This document shows, in pieces, positions 36,961 to 46,231 of a DNA stretch of 64,000 bases. This DNA is from Stygiobacter sp. (GTDB lineage Bacteria > Pseudomonadota > Alphaproteobacteria > Rhodospirillales > Magnetospirillaceae). How positions within the stretch are numbered: the stretch's first letter is position 1; every line of letters starts with the position of its first letter. Position numbers and translations under genes: made by a program. The notes below the pieces were generated by a model. The model was not told the origin of the DNA, searched no databases, and worked only from the letters and a program-made list of their open reading frames with translations. The stretch lies in contig VBWB01000003.1 in assembly GCA_006218045.1 (NCBI GenBank), positions 41,834-105,833 of the forward strand, read 5' to 3'.

Positions 36961-38187
36961 ATGACCGAATTTTTCGATTCCAAGGAAACCCGTTCCACCG
37001 ACGAACGCGACTCCGCCCTGTTCGCCGCCCTGCCCGGCCACATCGCCCATGCCAAGGCCAATGCGCCTTATTTCGGCACCCTGCTGGCCGATGTCGACGC
37101 GGCCAACGTCACCGACCGCGCGGCCCTGGCCCGCCTGCCGGTGACGCGCAAATCCGACCTGATCGATCTGCAACAGGCCAACACCCCGTTCGGCGGCCTG
37201 AACGCCACCGCCAAGGGCAAGCTTTACCGTGTCTTCGCTTCGCCCGGCCCCATCTATGACCCGGAAGGCTGGGGCAAGGATTGGTGGCGCATCGCCCGCG
37301 CCCTTTACGCCGCCGGCTTCCGCGGCGGCGATCTGGTGCATAATTGCTTTTCCTACCACTTCACCCCCGGCGGCATCATGTTCGAGACCGCCGCCCATGC
37401 CCTGGGCTGCCCGGTGTTCCCGGCCGGGGTCGGCAATACCGAACAGCAGGCCCGCGCCGTCGCCGATCTGAAGCCCGCCGGTTATGCCGGCACGCCGTCC
37501 TTCCTCAAGATCATCTTGGAAAAAGCGGTGGAGATGGGCCTGGACCATTCGTCGCTCTCCAAGGCCTGCGTCTCGGGCGAGGCGTTGTTGCCGCCCTTGC
37601 GGCAATCCTTGAACGATCTGGGCGTCGATGTGGTGCAGGCCTATGCCACCGCCGATCTCGGCCTGATCGCCTATGAAACCATGGCCAAGCAGGGTCTGGT
37701 GGTGGACGAGGACATCATCGTCGAAATCGTCCGCCCCGGCACCAATGATCCGGTCAACCCTGGCGAGGTGGGCGAAGTTGTGGTGACCAGCTTCAACCCC
37801 GATTACCCGCTGATCCGCTTCGGCACCGGCGATCTGTCGGCGGTGCTGGCAGGCCACAGCCCGTGCGGGCGCACCAATATGCGCTTGAAGGGCTGGATGG
37901 GCCGCGCCGACCAGACCACCAAGATCAAGGGCATGTTCGTCCATCCGCGCCAAGTGAACGACGTGGCCAAGCGCTTCGACGCCGTGACCCGGGCCAAGCT
38001 GGTGGTGGAAAAGGTGGGTGACGGCGATGTCATGACCCTGCACGTGGAAAGCAACGATCACAATGATGCCCTGGCCGCGTCGCTGCGCCAGGCCCTGCAA
38101 TCGGTGTGCAAGCTCAAAGGCGATATCGCCTTCCATATTCCCGGCGCCTTGCCCAATGACGGCAAGGTCATCGAAGACAAGCGTTAA
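36961..38187 (+). CDS. Phenylacetate-CoA ligase-like (PaaK family) AMP-dependent enzyme
   Basis: A 408-residue adenylate-forming enzyme of the PaaK group, shorter than FadD-type ligases. Visible motifs are QAYATADLGLIAYE (A5-like), IRFGTGDLSAVLAG (A7) and RADQTTKIKGMFVHPRQV (A8). The classical Gly/Ser/Thr-rich P-loop is poorly conserved: the corresponding region reads VFASPGPIYDPEG. PaaK-type enzymes activate phenylacetate and related aryl acids; the substrate here is unknown. This is the second CoA ligase in the transporter cluster. Confidence 0.8.
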   Translation: MTEFFDSKETRSTDERDSALFAALPGHIAHAKANAPYFGTLLADVDAANVTDRAALARLPVTRKSDLIDLQQANTPFGGLNATAKGKLYRVFASPGPIYDPEGWGKDWWRIARALYAAGFRGGDLVHNCFSYHFTPGGIMFETAAHALGCPVFPAGVGNTEQQARAVADLKPAGYAGTPSFLKIILEKAVEMGLDHSSLSKACVSGEALLPPLRQSLNDLGVDVVQAYATADLGLIAYETMAKQGLVVDEDIIVEIVRPGTNDPVNPGEVGEVVVTSFNPDYPLIRFGTGDLSAVLAGHSPCGRTNMRLKGWMGRADQTTKIKGMFVHPRQVNDVAKRFDAVTRAKLVVEKVGDGDVMTLHVESNDHNDALAASLRQALQSVCKLKGDIAFHIPGALPNDGKVIEDKR

Positions 38188-38204
38188 CGCAGAAGGAACA
38201 GCCC

Positions 38205-39701
38205 ATGTCCGTTTCGACCTCCATCGAGCTTGACCCCTTCAAGCTGGCCCAGGCCCTGTCGGGGCTGAACTTCACGGCCGGCGAATTCCGTCCCGCCGCC
38301 TCGGGCAAGACCTTTGCCGTCAACAACCCGGCCACCGGCCAGGAAGTGGCCCAAGCGCCGTTCTCGGAAAAGGCCGATGTGGATGTGGCCGTGGCCGCCG
38401 CCAAGAAGGCGCAGAAGGAATGGGCCAAGCTGCCGGCGCGCAATCGCGGCAAGCTGGTGGCCGAATGCGGTCGCGTGCTGTCCGAACACGTCGAGGAACT
38501 GGGCCGCCTGATCGCGCTCGAAACCGGCAAGGCGCTCAGGACCGAAAGCCGGATCGAAGCCAGCGTGCTGGCCGACATGTTCGTGTTCTTCGGCGGTCTG
38601 GCCAGCGAGTTGAAGGGCGAGACCGTGCCCTTCCACCCCGACATGATGACCATGACCGTGCGCGAGCCGGTGGGCGTGGTCGGCGCCATCATCCCGTGGA
38701 ACGTGCCCTTGCTGCTGATGGCCATGAAGGCCGCCGCCGCCCTGGTCGCCGGCAATGCCGTGGTGGTCAAGTCGGCGGAAGAGGCGCCGTTGACCGTGCT
38801 GCGCGTCACCCAGATCATGAACACCGTGCTGCCGTCGGGCATCTTCTCCATCCTGGCCGGTTTCGGCCCGGAATGCGGCGCGCCGCTGGTCGAACACCCG
38901 GACGTCAAGAAGGTCACCTTCACCGGCTCGGTCGAGACCGGCAAGATCGTCTACAAGGCCGCCGCCGAAAAGCTGATCCCGGTGACCCTGGAACTGGGCG
39001 GCAAGAGCCCGATGATCATCTGCGCCGATGCCGACATGGACAAGGCGGTGGCGGGCGCCATCGCCGGCATGCGCTTCACCCGTCAGGGCCAAAGCTGCAC
39101 CGCCAGCTCGCGCATCTTCGTCCATGAAAGCATTCATGACGAGTTCGTCGCCCGCGTGCGGGAAAAGGTCGATGCCATGGTCATGGGCGATCCCCTGGAC
39201 GAAAAGACCGATATCGGCACCATCATTTCCGACGGCCAGTTCGACCGGGTGAAGTCCTATATCGAACTGGGCCGCGCCACCAAGGGCGCCACCGAGATCG
39301 TGCTGTCTGCCATGCCCACCGACGGCAAGCTGGACCAAGGGTTCTTCGTCCAGCCGCGCATCTTCACCGGCATCACCAATAACGACCGTATCGCCCGGGA
39401 AGAAATCTTCGGCCCGGTCTGCTGCGTCATCAAGTGGTCGGATTTCGACGAGGTGATCGCCGCCGCCAATGACAGCGATTACGGTCTGGCCGCCACCATC
39501 TGGACCACCAATTTGAAGATGGCCATGGACGCCACCCGCCGTCTCGAAGCCGGCTTCGTCCAGGTGAACCAGAATCTGGTGGTGCAGCCCAACCTGTCCT
39601 ATGGCGGCGTCAAGGCCTCGGGCCTGGGCAAGGAAGCGTCGCTGGAATCCATGCTGGAACACTTCACCCACAAGAAGACCATCATCATCAACATGCAGTA
39701 A
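38205..39701 (+). CDS. NAD(P)-dependent aldehyde dehydrogenase
   Basis: A 498-residue aldehyde dehydrogenase. The catalytic Glu segment is VTLELGGKSPMII (about 262-274), the catalytic Cys segment FTRQGQSCTASSRIF (about 295-309), and FGPVCCVIKW and YGGVKASGLGKE are also present. The alignment is with broad-range class-I/betaine-type enzymes, not with CoA-acylating MmsA. It starts 17 bp after the PaaK-like gene and so may oxidise an aldehyde to the acid that the ligases then activate. A paired-palindrome repeat follows. Confidence 0.9.
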   Translation: MSVSTSIELDPFKLAQALSGLNFTAGEFRPAASGKTFAVNNPATGQEVAQAPFSEKADVDVAVAAAKKAQKEWAKLPARNRGKLVAECGRVLSEHVEELGRLIALETGKALRTESRIEASVLADMFVFFGGLASELKGETVPFHPDMMTMTVREPVGVVGAIIPWNVPLLLMAMKAAAALVAGNAVVVKSAEEAPLTVLRVTQIMNTVLPSGIFSILAGFGPECGAPLVEHPDVKKVTFTGSVETGKIVYKAAAEKLIPVTLELGGKSPMIICADADMDKAVAGAIAGMRFTRQGQSCTASSRIFVHESIHDEFVARVREKVDAMVMGDPLDEKTDIGTIISDGQFDRVKSYIELGRATKGATEIVLSAMPTDGKLDQGFFVQPRIFTGITNNDRIAREEIFGPVCCVIKWSDFDEVIAAANDSDYGLAATIWTTNLKMAMDATRRLEAGFVQVNQNLVVQPNLSYGGVKASGLGKEASLESMLEHFTHKKTIIINMQ

Positions 39702-39711
39702 CGGCTTAAAT

Positions 39712-39794
39712 CGTCATTCCCGCGCAGGCGGGAATCCATGTCGGCAACAAAGACCCGGCATCCGCATGGACTCCCGCCTTCGCGGGAGTGACGG
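39712..39794. repeat. REP/BIME-like paired palindrome, copy A
   Basis: Two hairpins, ATTCCCGC-N4-GCGGGAAT (39716-39735) and ACTCCCGC-N4-GCGGGAGT (39770-39789), point towards each other. The outer ends CGTCA and TGACG are complementary. The same design recurs at 43055 and 48706, always between genes. Confidence 0.85.
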
Positions 39795-39821
39795 ATGTCG
39801 GGCGGAACCATCGGGGAAGCC

Positions 39822-41006
39822 ATGTCCACCTCTTCTGATCCTATCGTCATCGTCGGTTCCGCCCGCACCCCCATGGGCGGCTTTCAGGGTGAATTGTCGG
39901 GCCTGACCGCCAGCCAGTTGGGCGCCCACGCCATCAAGGCCGCCCTCGCCCGCGCCAATGTCGCCGCCGATCAGGTGGAAGAGGTGATCATGGGCTGCGT
40001 CCTGCCCGCCGGCCAGGGCCAGGCCCCGGCCCGGCAAGCGTCACGCGGCGCCGGCATCCCCGATGCGGCGGGGGCGACCACCATCAACAAGATGTGCGGG
40101 TCGGGCATGAAGGCGGCCATGTTCGCCCATGACATGCTGATCGCCGGCACCAACCGTGTGATGGTGGCCGGCGGCATGGAAAGCATGACCAACGCCCCTT
40201 ATCTGCTGGACAAGGCCCGCGGCGGCTATCGCATGGGCCATGGCCGGGTGATGGACCACATGTTCCTCGACGGGCTGGAAGACGCCTATGACAAGGGCCG
40301 GCTGATGGGCACCTTCGCCGAGGAATGCGCCCAGGCCTATCAGTTCACCCGCGAAGCCCAGGACAATTTCGCCCTCGCCTCGCTGGAACGCGCCTGCCGG
40401 GCGGAAAATATGGCGGCCGAGATCGCGCCCTTGACCATCAAGACCCGCAAGGGCGACACCGTGCTGGCCGAGGACGAACAGCCGCGCAAGGCCCAGCCCG
40501 ACAAGATTCCCGGCCTCAAGCCGGCCTTCCGCGATGGCGGCACGGTGACGGCGGCCAATTCCTCGTCCATTTCCGATGGCGGCGCCGCCCTGGTGATGAT
40601 GCGGCTGTCGGAGGCGGAAAAGCGCGGCCTGACGCCCTTGGCCGCCCTTCGCGGCCATGCCACCTATGCCCACGCCCCCAACCTTTTCACCACCGCCCCG
40701 GTCTTCGCCATGCGCAACCTGCTGGACAAGCTGGCCTGGAACACCGGCGACGTCGATCTGTACGAAGTCAACGAAGCCTTCGCCGTGGTCACCATGGCGG
40801 CCATGCGCGATCTGGATTTGCCGCACGACAAGGTCAATATCCATGGCGGCGCCTGTGCGCTCGGCCATCCCATCGGCGCCTCGGGGGCCAGGATCATCGT
40901 CACCTTGCTGGCGGCGTTGCAAAAATACGACCTGAAGCGCGGAATCGCCTCCTTGTGCATCGGCGGCGGTGAAGCCACCGCCTTGGCGGTGGAGCGGCTG
41001 GCATGA
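39822..41006 (+). CDS. Acetyl-CoA C-acetyltransferase (thiolase)
   Basis: A 394-residue thiolase. The acyl-accepting Cys lies in [13 protein letters not shown] (about residue 90), and the second half has [19 protein letters not shown] and the C-terminal [13 protein letters not shown]. It condenses two acetyl-CoA or cleaves 3-ketoacyl-CoA. ATG 39822 (GGGGAAG upstream) is preferred over ATG 39795, which lies in the repeat. The stop overlaps the acyl-CoA dehydrogenase start (ATGA), so the two proteins are made together, which suggests a degradative beta-oxidation role. Confidence 0.92.
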   Translation: MSTSSDPIVIVGSARTPMGGFQGELSGLTASQLGAHAIKAALARANVAADQVEEVIMGCVLPAGQGQAPARQASRGAGIPDAAGATTINKMCGSGMKAAMFAHDMLIAGTNRVMVAGGMESMTNAPYLLDKARGGYRMGHGRVMDHMFLDGLEDAYDKGRLMGTFAEECAQAYQFTREAQDNFALASLERACRAENMAAEIAPLTIKTRKGDTVLAEDEQPRKAQPDKIPGLKPAFRDGGTVTAANSSSISDGGAALVMMRLSEAEKRGLTPLAALRGHATYAHAPNLFTTAPVFAMRNLLDKLAWNTGDVDLYEVNEAFAVVTMAAMRDLDLPHDKVNIHGGACALGHPIGASGARIIVTLLAALQKYDLKRGIASLCIGGGEATALAVERLA

Positions 41007-42145
41007 TCCTGACCGAGGAACAAAGCCTGATCCGCGACACCGCCCGGGCCTTCGCCCGCGAGCGACTGGCACCGGGGGCGGAGAAGCGCGACCGTGACCA
41101 CGCCTTTCCGGCGGCGGAACTGGCCGAGATGGGGAGCTTAGGCTTCCTGGGCATGGTGGTGCCGACCGAATATGACGGCGCCGGCACCGATTATGTCTCT
41201 TATGCTCTGGCCCTGATGGAAATCGCCGCCGGCGAAGGGGCGACATCGACCATCATGAGCGTGCATAATTCGGTCGGCTGCATGCCCATCCTGAAATTCG
41301 GCACCGAGGCGCAGAAGGACACCTATCTGCGCCCCATGGCGCGGGGCGAATGGATCGGCTGTTTCTGCCTGACCGAACCCGAGGCCGGATCGGACGCTGC
41401 CGCCATCAAGACCCGCGCCGTGCGCGACGGTGATTTCTATGTGTTGAACGGCACCAAGCAGTTCATCACCTCGGGGCGTAACGCCAAGGTGGCCATCGTC
41501 TTCGCCGTCACCGACCCGAGTGCCGGCAAGAAAGGCCTGTCCGCCTTCATCGTCCCCACCGACAGCCCCGGCTGGGTGGTGGCCCGGGTCGAGGACAAGC
41601 TGGGCCAGCATGCCTCGGATACCTGCCAGATCATCCTGGAAGACCTGCGCATCCCCGCCGAAAACCGGCTGGGGGCGGACGGCGAAGGGCTGAAGATCGC
41701 GCTCTCCAATCTGGAAGGCGGGCGCCTGGGCATCGCCGCCCAATCGGTGGGCATGGCAAGCGCCGCCCTCGACCACGCCATCCGCTATGCCCAGGAGCGC
41801 AAGCAATTCGGCAAGGCGATCATCGAGCATCAGGCGGTGGCCTTCCGTCTGGCCGACATGGCGACGCGGCTGGAAGCGGCGCGGCATCTGGTGCTGCACG
41901 TGGCGACCTTGCGCGATGCCGGGCTTTCGTGCCTGAAGGAGGCCTCCATGGCCAAGCTGCTGGCCAGCGAAACGGCGGAAAAAGTGTGCTCGGACGCCAT
42001 CCAGATTCACGGCGGCTACGGCTATCTGGCCGACTTCCCAGTGGAAAGGATTTACCGCGACGTCCGGGTTTGTCAGATTTACGAAGGGACCAGCGACATC
42101 CAGCGTCTGGTGATCGCTCGGGCGCTTACGGCGGAAGCGGGCTAG
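41003..42145 (+). CDS. Short/branched-chain acyl-CoA dehydrogenase
   Basis: A 380-residue acyl-CoA dehydrogenase. Motifs are [62 protein letters not shown] and the catalytic-Glu segment [17 protein letters not shown]. This is the canonical short-chain/butyryl type, different from the ACAD8-like enzyme at 27925. It is translationally coupled to the thiolase. It probably carries out the first oxidation of an imported, CoA-activated acid. Confidence 0.92.
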   Translation: MILTEEQSLIRDTARAFARERLAPGAEKRDRDHAFPAAELAEMGSLGFLGMVVPTEYDGAGTDYVSYALALMEIAAGEGATSTIMSVHNSVGCMPILKFGTEAQKDTYLRPMARGEWIGCFCLTEPEAGSDAAAIKTRAVRDGDFYVLNGTKQFITSGRNAKVAIVFAVTDPSAGKKGLSAFIVPTDSPGWVVARVEDKLGQHASDTCQIILEDLRIPAENRLGADGEGLKIALSNLEGGRLGIAAQSVGMASAALDHAIRYAQERKQFGKAIIEHQAVAFRLADMATRLEAARHLVLHVATLRDAGLSCLKEASMAKLLASETAEKVCSDAIQIHGGYGYLADFPVERIYRDVRVCQIYEGTSDIQRLVIARALTAEAG

Positions 42146-42182
42146 AGCGGGGCCGGAACGGCCCGCATCGTGCAAAAGGGAG

Positions 42183-42210
42183 AGCCGATTTCGATCGAAC
42201 GAAATCGGCT
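42183..42210. promoter_or_regulatory. Perfect 11-bp inverted repeat upstream of the universal stress gene
   Basis: AGCCGATTTCG-ATCGAA-CGAAATCGGCT lies 38 bp after the acyl-CoA dehydrogenase stop and 16 bp before the stress-protein start. It has no T-tract, so it is more likely a regulatory RNA hairpin or protein site than a simple terminator. Confidence 0.6.
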
Positions 42211-42225
42211 AACGGAGAAAAGAGC

Positions 42226-43029
42226 ATGAAGGACATTCTGGTTCACGTGGATTCCGGCGAACGCGCCCGCATGCGCATCGAAGTCGCCATCGATCTGGCC
42301 AAGCGCTACGGCGCCCGCCTGACCGGCCTGTTCGCGCAAGTGGACAGTCATCGCACCGCCACGGTGGCCCGCATGGCCAGCGAAGCACTGAAGAACGCGC
42401 AGGCCGAGGGCGAAACCCTGTTCAATACCCTGACCAAGGGGGTGGAAACCCGGTTCTGGACCCTGCCCCATGGTGAATCCGGCTTCGTGTCCGCCGAAAT
42501 CATGTTCTGTTCGCGCTATTTCGATCTGGTGGTGCTGGGCCAGAACGACCCCAAGGACAACATCACCCCCGACGACATGGTCGAACAGACGGTGCTGAAT
42601 TGCGGTCGCCCGGTGCTGGTGCTGCCCTATCTGGGCACATACGGCTCGGTCGCCCACCGCATCGTCATCGCCTGGAACGCCGGGCGTGAAGCCACCCGCG
42701 CCGTGCACGATTCCCTCGACCTGCTGAAGCAGGCCAAGACGGTGTCGGTGCTGTCCATGCGCGCCCACGACGACAGCGGCGCCGCCCAATCCATGCCGCC
42801 GGTCAACATCCTCGACCACCTGACCAAGCTGGGCATCGCCTGCGACGGCGAGTTCCTGCCCGACGAAGAGATCGGCAAGATGGACATGCTGCTGTCGCGC
42901 AGCTTCGACCTGGGCGCCGATCTGCTGGTCATGGGGGCGCACGGTCAATACGGCCTGTCGCGACTGCGCGGCTCCGGCACCCGCTATGTGCTCAAGCACA
43001 TGACCTTGCCGGTGCTGATGAGTCATTAG
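42226..43029 (+). CDS. Universal stress protein family protein
   Basis: A 267-residue UspA-superfamily protein. The first UspA-like unit begins MKDILVHVDSGERARMRIEVAIDLAKRY. A second nucleotide-binding unit is seen around residues 140-267 with IVIAWNAGREATRAV and the C-terminal LLVMGAHGQYGLSRLRGSGTRYVLKHMTLPVLM, which carries the GxhG-Sx-type ATP-binding pattern. So it is a tandem Usp. The start is ATG 42226 with GGAGAAAAG upstream; an open frame extends back into the previous gene but is not used. Confidence 0.88.
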   Translation: MKDILVHVDSGERARMRIEVAIDLAKRYGARLTGLFAQVDSHRTATVARMASEALKNAQAEGETLFNTLTKGVETRFWTLPHGESGFVSAEIMFCSRYFDLVVLGQNDPKDNITPDDMVEQTVLNCGRPVLVLPYLGTYGSVAHRIVIAWNAGREATRAVHDSLDLLKQAKTVSVLSMRAHDDSGAAQSMPPVNILDHLTKLGIACDGEFLPDEEIGKMDMLLSRSFDLGADLLVMGAHGQYGLSRLRGSGTRYVLKHMTLPVLMSH

Positions 43030-43054
43030 GCTGCGGAAAACCCCCTTTTTCCTT

Positions 43055-43139
43055 CGTCACTCCCGCGCAGGCGGGAGTCCAGGGGTGCACCACCGGTATT
43101 TCCGCGACTCCTGGATACCCGCCTGCGCGGGTATGACGG
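43055..43139. repeat. REP/BIME-like paired palindrome, copy B
   Basis: ACTCCCGC-N4-GCGGGAGT (43059-43078) and TACCCGCCTGCGCGGGTA (43116-43133) face each other, with outer CGTCA and TGACG ends. The flank TGCGGAAAA with a following T-rich stretch (43032-43054) is shared with copy C. Confidence 0.85.
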
Positions 43140-43162
43140 GGAGATAGGCTGGAGACAACGCC

Positions 43163-43618
43163 ATGACCGCTTTCACCGCCAAAGACCCCGATTTCCACGC
43201 CCGTGTCACCGCCGATTTCGCCAAGCAGGCGCTGATGCGCACCATCGATGCCCGACTGACGCTGATCGAGGCGGGGGTCTGTGAGATCAGCATGAACAAG
43301 CGCGACGATCTGTGCCAGCAGCACGGCTTCATCCATGCCGGCATCACCACCACCCTGGCCGATACCGCCGCCGGCTATGCCGCCTTGTCGCTGATGCCGC
43401 CGGGGGCCGAGGTGTTGTCCACCGAGTTCAAGATCAACCTGATGAACCCCGCCGCCGGCCAGTCCTTCACCGCCCGGGCCGAGGTGCTGAAGCCCGGCCG
43501 CACCCTGACCGTGGTGCGCTCCGACGTGTGGGCCGACAATGACGGCAAGCGCACCCTGATCGCCTCCATGCTGGCGACGATGATTTGTTTGGCCGGGGAT
43601 CAGGGTGTCCGACAATAA
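43163..43618 (+). CDS. PaaI-family hotdog thioesterase
   Basis: A 151-residue single hotdog-fold protein. The segment HGFIHAGITTTLADTAAGYAAL matches the active site of PaaI-type acyl-CoA thioesterases: HGG-type turn, then the helix with Asp. VLSTEFKINLMNPAAG forms the next strands. It probably hydrolyses an aromatic or medium-chain acyl-CoA. It is flanked by repeat B and converges with a histidine kinase gene, and the two coding regions overlap by 19 bp at their 3' ends. Confidence 0.88.
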   Translation: MTAFTAKDPDFHARVTADFAKQALMRTIDARLTLIEAGVCEISMNKRDDLCQQHGFIHAGITTTLADTAAGYAALSLMPPGAEVLSTEFKINLMNPAAGQSFTARAEVLKPGRTLTVVRSDVWADNDGKRTLIASMLATMICLAGDQGVRQ

Positions 43619-46080
43619 CGGCGGAACAGGGCGCTGATCTCGGCCAGATCCGCCTGCGGTCCCAATGACGCGTCAAAGCCCAAGGCGCTCAGCCGGTTGG
43701 CTTCGCCTTCACTCTCTTCGTCGCTGAAGGCGATCACCGGGACGAAACGGGCGGCCGGATTGCCGCGCAAAGTCTGGCACAATTCCGCCGCCTCGCCGAT
43801 GGCGGCGGCGACATCGACCACGATCAGACCAAAGCCCGGATCGGCCAGGGCCAATCGACCGGCTTGCTCGGGGCTGGTGACGGTCTGAACGGTCAAGCCC
43901 GGATTGGCCGCACTCAATTGGGTCATCAAGGCCTGATGGCCGCGCGATGACTGCACGTACAACACGCGTCCGATCAGCGGGAATGCGTCCATTTCCGCCT
44001 GGGCGGCGACCAGTTCCACCCAAAAGGTGCTGCCCTGCCCCGGGGTACTGCTAAAGCCGATCATCCCGCCCATCTGCTGGATCAACGCGCGACAGATGGT
44101 CAGGCCGATGCCGGTGCCTTCCACCACCGCCCCTTCGCCGCCCAAGCGGTTGAACGGTTGAAACACCTGATCGTGCAGTTTCGGCGGTATGCCGTTGCCG
44201 CTGTCACGTACGGCCAGCCGCACCTTGCCCGCCGCTTTGTCCAAGGACAGATCGATGCTGCCGCCGGAACGGTTGTATTTGATGGCGTTCGACAACAGAT
44301 GGCCCAAGACCTCGGCCATGCGCTGTGCATCGCCATGGGCGCCCACCGGGCGGTCACACCCGGTCAGCCGCAAGTGCAGCTGATCATCCCGCAATCGTTC
44401 CTTCAGACGACCGCAGGCATCCAGGGCCACCGCCGCCAGATCGAAATCCCTCTGGTTCAGATGCACGTCGCCGCTTTCCAGATCGGCCAGTTCCAGCACC
44501 TGCTGCACCAGTTCGTCCAACAACTTGCCGGCCCGCAGGATATGCCCGACCGAACGCCGCTGCGACGGCCCGAACGTGCCGTCGGGGGTGCCCTCCAACA
44601 ATTGGGCGAAGCCGACGATGGCATTGAGCGGCGTGCGCAATTCATGGCTCATGGACGATAAAAAGACGTTCTTGCTGCGATTGGCCGCCTCGGCCTGCTC
44701 CAAGGCACGGCGCAGGTGGTCGCGGCTGGCGTTGATGGCGGTGACGTCGGCCAGCACGCTGACCCGCCCGCCTTCGGGGGTGCGGCGGTCGGTGGCACGC
44801 AGGATGCGGCCATCGCGCAAGCGCAATTCACTCTGGCCCTGGCCGGCACGGAACTGGGCCAGCCGCAGATTGGTGTATTGCTCGGCTCTCAATTCGCTGT
44901 CGACCAAGCCCAGCTTCCAACAGTGCACGATCAGACTGGTGAAGGAGGTGCCGGGCACCAGCCACGGCTCCAGTTGCGGCAACAAGGCGATGTATTTGCG
45001 ATTGCACTGAACCAGACGTTCCTCGGCATCGTAGAGGGCGAAGCCGTCATCCACCGCCTCGATGGCGGCAGCCAGACGTTCACGTGCCTGGCGCAGCTTG
45101 GCCTCGGCCTCGCGCCGGGCGGTGGCGTCGAAGAAGATGACCAGATAACCACCTTCCGAGAGTGCGGCGGTCACCACCATTTCCGCCCAGATCATCACCC
45201 CGGTCCGCCGCACGATACGGACGTCGCCGCGCCAAGTGGTGCGGGCAGCGGTCTCCAGGATGATATCGGCGGTGTCGTCGCCATAGGCGGAAAACAGCAG
45301 GCGCCCCAGATCCAGCCCGTTCAGGCCGCCCTCGCCATACTCGGTCAGACTTTCCGCGTAAGCATTGGCGAAGCCGATCATGCCCTGGTCGTCCAACAGC
45401 AAAACGCCATGGCCGCTTTGGACGATGGCTTCACCCAGGGCGGATTGGCGGCTGATCTGCTGACGGACCATGGCGATGGCGGGACGCAGCACCAGCACGA
45501 ACAGCAAAAGCAACCCGCCCAGCAAAATGGTGAAGCTGCCGCCCAAGACCAATTTCAGGTCCCGTACTTCGTCGGCGACGTGGTGGCGGTAACGATTGGC
45601 CACCTCTTCATTGAACAGCATGGCCTCGCGGTGATTGATGGCATCGATGCCGCCGCGCCCGGCCAGAACCGCTTGAACGGCGGAATGGAATCGCGCCATC
45701 ACCCCGGATTCCGCATCCCAGGCGGTAGCGAACAGAATAACCACCTCCGGCGGCACGTCAGGATGCTCGATCACCCGGCGCGCCTCGTCGCGCAGCCGCT
45801 CAACCACGTGCTCCAATTCGTTGCGATAGCGTTGCCGCGCCAGCGCCGTTTCCCCCGGTCGCCCCAGCTTTTCCGCCAGCAAGGCGGCGCGCTGCGCCAT
45901 CATCCGCTGACCGCCGACCAGTTCCAGTACCTCGGCCTCTTCATTCAGGGCCGAGACGCTGACCAGCAAAAGGGCCAATGCCGCCACCAGCAGAACCGCC
46001 AAGCCGACAGCCAACGCCGCCGCCCGCCCGCTCAAGGCGCGGACGGTGGCGACGGATCGGGACGGCAAATTATCTGACAT
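43600..46080 (-). CDS. Membrane hybrid histidine kinase with a degenerate receiver
   Basis: An 826-residue sensor kinase. It has two transmembrane helices (about 13-45 and 180-205). The extracytoplasmic region begins LELVGGQRMMAQRAALLAEK, a PilJ/NarX-like helical sensor. Two PAS domains follow (about 215-330, 350-455), then HisKA (FLSSMSHELRTPLNAIVGFA, phospho-His about 480) and HATPase (GTGIGLTICRALIQQMGG). The C-terminal receiver-like domain keeps the Asp strand (LIVVDVA) but has VLYVQSSR where the acidic pair should be, and no conserved Lys (GFDASLGPQ). It is therefore probably not phosphorylated. Start ATG 46080. It is divergent from a paralogous kinase. Confidence 0.88.
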   Translation of the reverse strand: MSDNLPSRSVATVRALSGRAAALAVGLAVLLVAALALLLVSVSALNEEAEVLELVGGQRMMAQRAALLAEKLGRPGETALARQRYRNELEHVVERLRDEARRVIEHPDVPPEVVILFATAWDAESGVMARFHSAVQAVLAGRGGIDAINHREAMLFNEEVANRYRHHVADEVRDLKLVLGGSFTILLGGLLLLFVLVLRPAIAMVRQQISRQSALGEAIVQSGHGVLLLDDQGMIGFANAYAESLTEYGEGGLNGLDLGRLLFSAYGDDTADIILETAARTTWRGDVRIVRRTGVMIWAEMVVTAALSEGGYLVIFFDATARREAEAKLRQARERLAAAIEAVDDGFALYDAEERLVQCNRKYIALLPQLEPWLVPGTSFTSLIVHCWKLGLVDSELRAEQYTNLRLAQFRAGQGQSELRLRDGRILRATDRRTPEGGRVSVLADVTAINASRDHLRRALEQAEAANRSKNVFLSSMSHELRTPLNAIVGFAQLLEGTPDGTFGPSQRRSVGHILRAGKLLDELVQQVLELADLESGDVHLNQRDFDLAAVALDACGRLKERLRDDQLHLRLTGCDRPVGAHGDAQRMAEVLGHLLSNAIKYNRSGGSIDLSLDKAAGKVRLAVRDSGNGIPPKLHDQVFQPFNRLGGEGAVVEGTGIGLTICRALIQQMGGMIGFSSTPGQGSTFWVELVAAQAEMDAFPLIGRVLYVQSSRGHQALMTQLSAANPGLTVQTVTSPEQAGRLALADPGFGLIVVDVAAAIGEAAELCQTLRGNPAARFVPVIAFSDEESEGEANRLSALGFDASLGPQADLAEISALFRRYCRTP

Positions 46081-46117
46081 GGCAAAACAAAACACGATGA
46101 GATGAGTGTGGCGCATA

Positions 46118-46200
46118 GTCCGAACCAAAAATCGGACATTGTAAAGATGAAGTGGGAGGGTTAAGCACTATGTAAGAGGCATCTCCGCCTTTGGTCGGAG
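46118..46200. promoter_or_regulatory. Intergenic region between divergent kinases with two inverted repeats
   Basis: The 151-bp gap holds GTCCGA-N8-TCGGAC (46118-46137) and CTCCG-N8-CGGAG (46183-46200). Both are built from TCCG/CGGA arms and could be sites for a shared response regulator. No confident -10/-35 boxes could be read. Confidence 0.35.
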
Positions 46201-46231
46201 TGTGATCATCTGATCTGCTAAGGTTCCCCCT

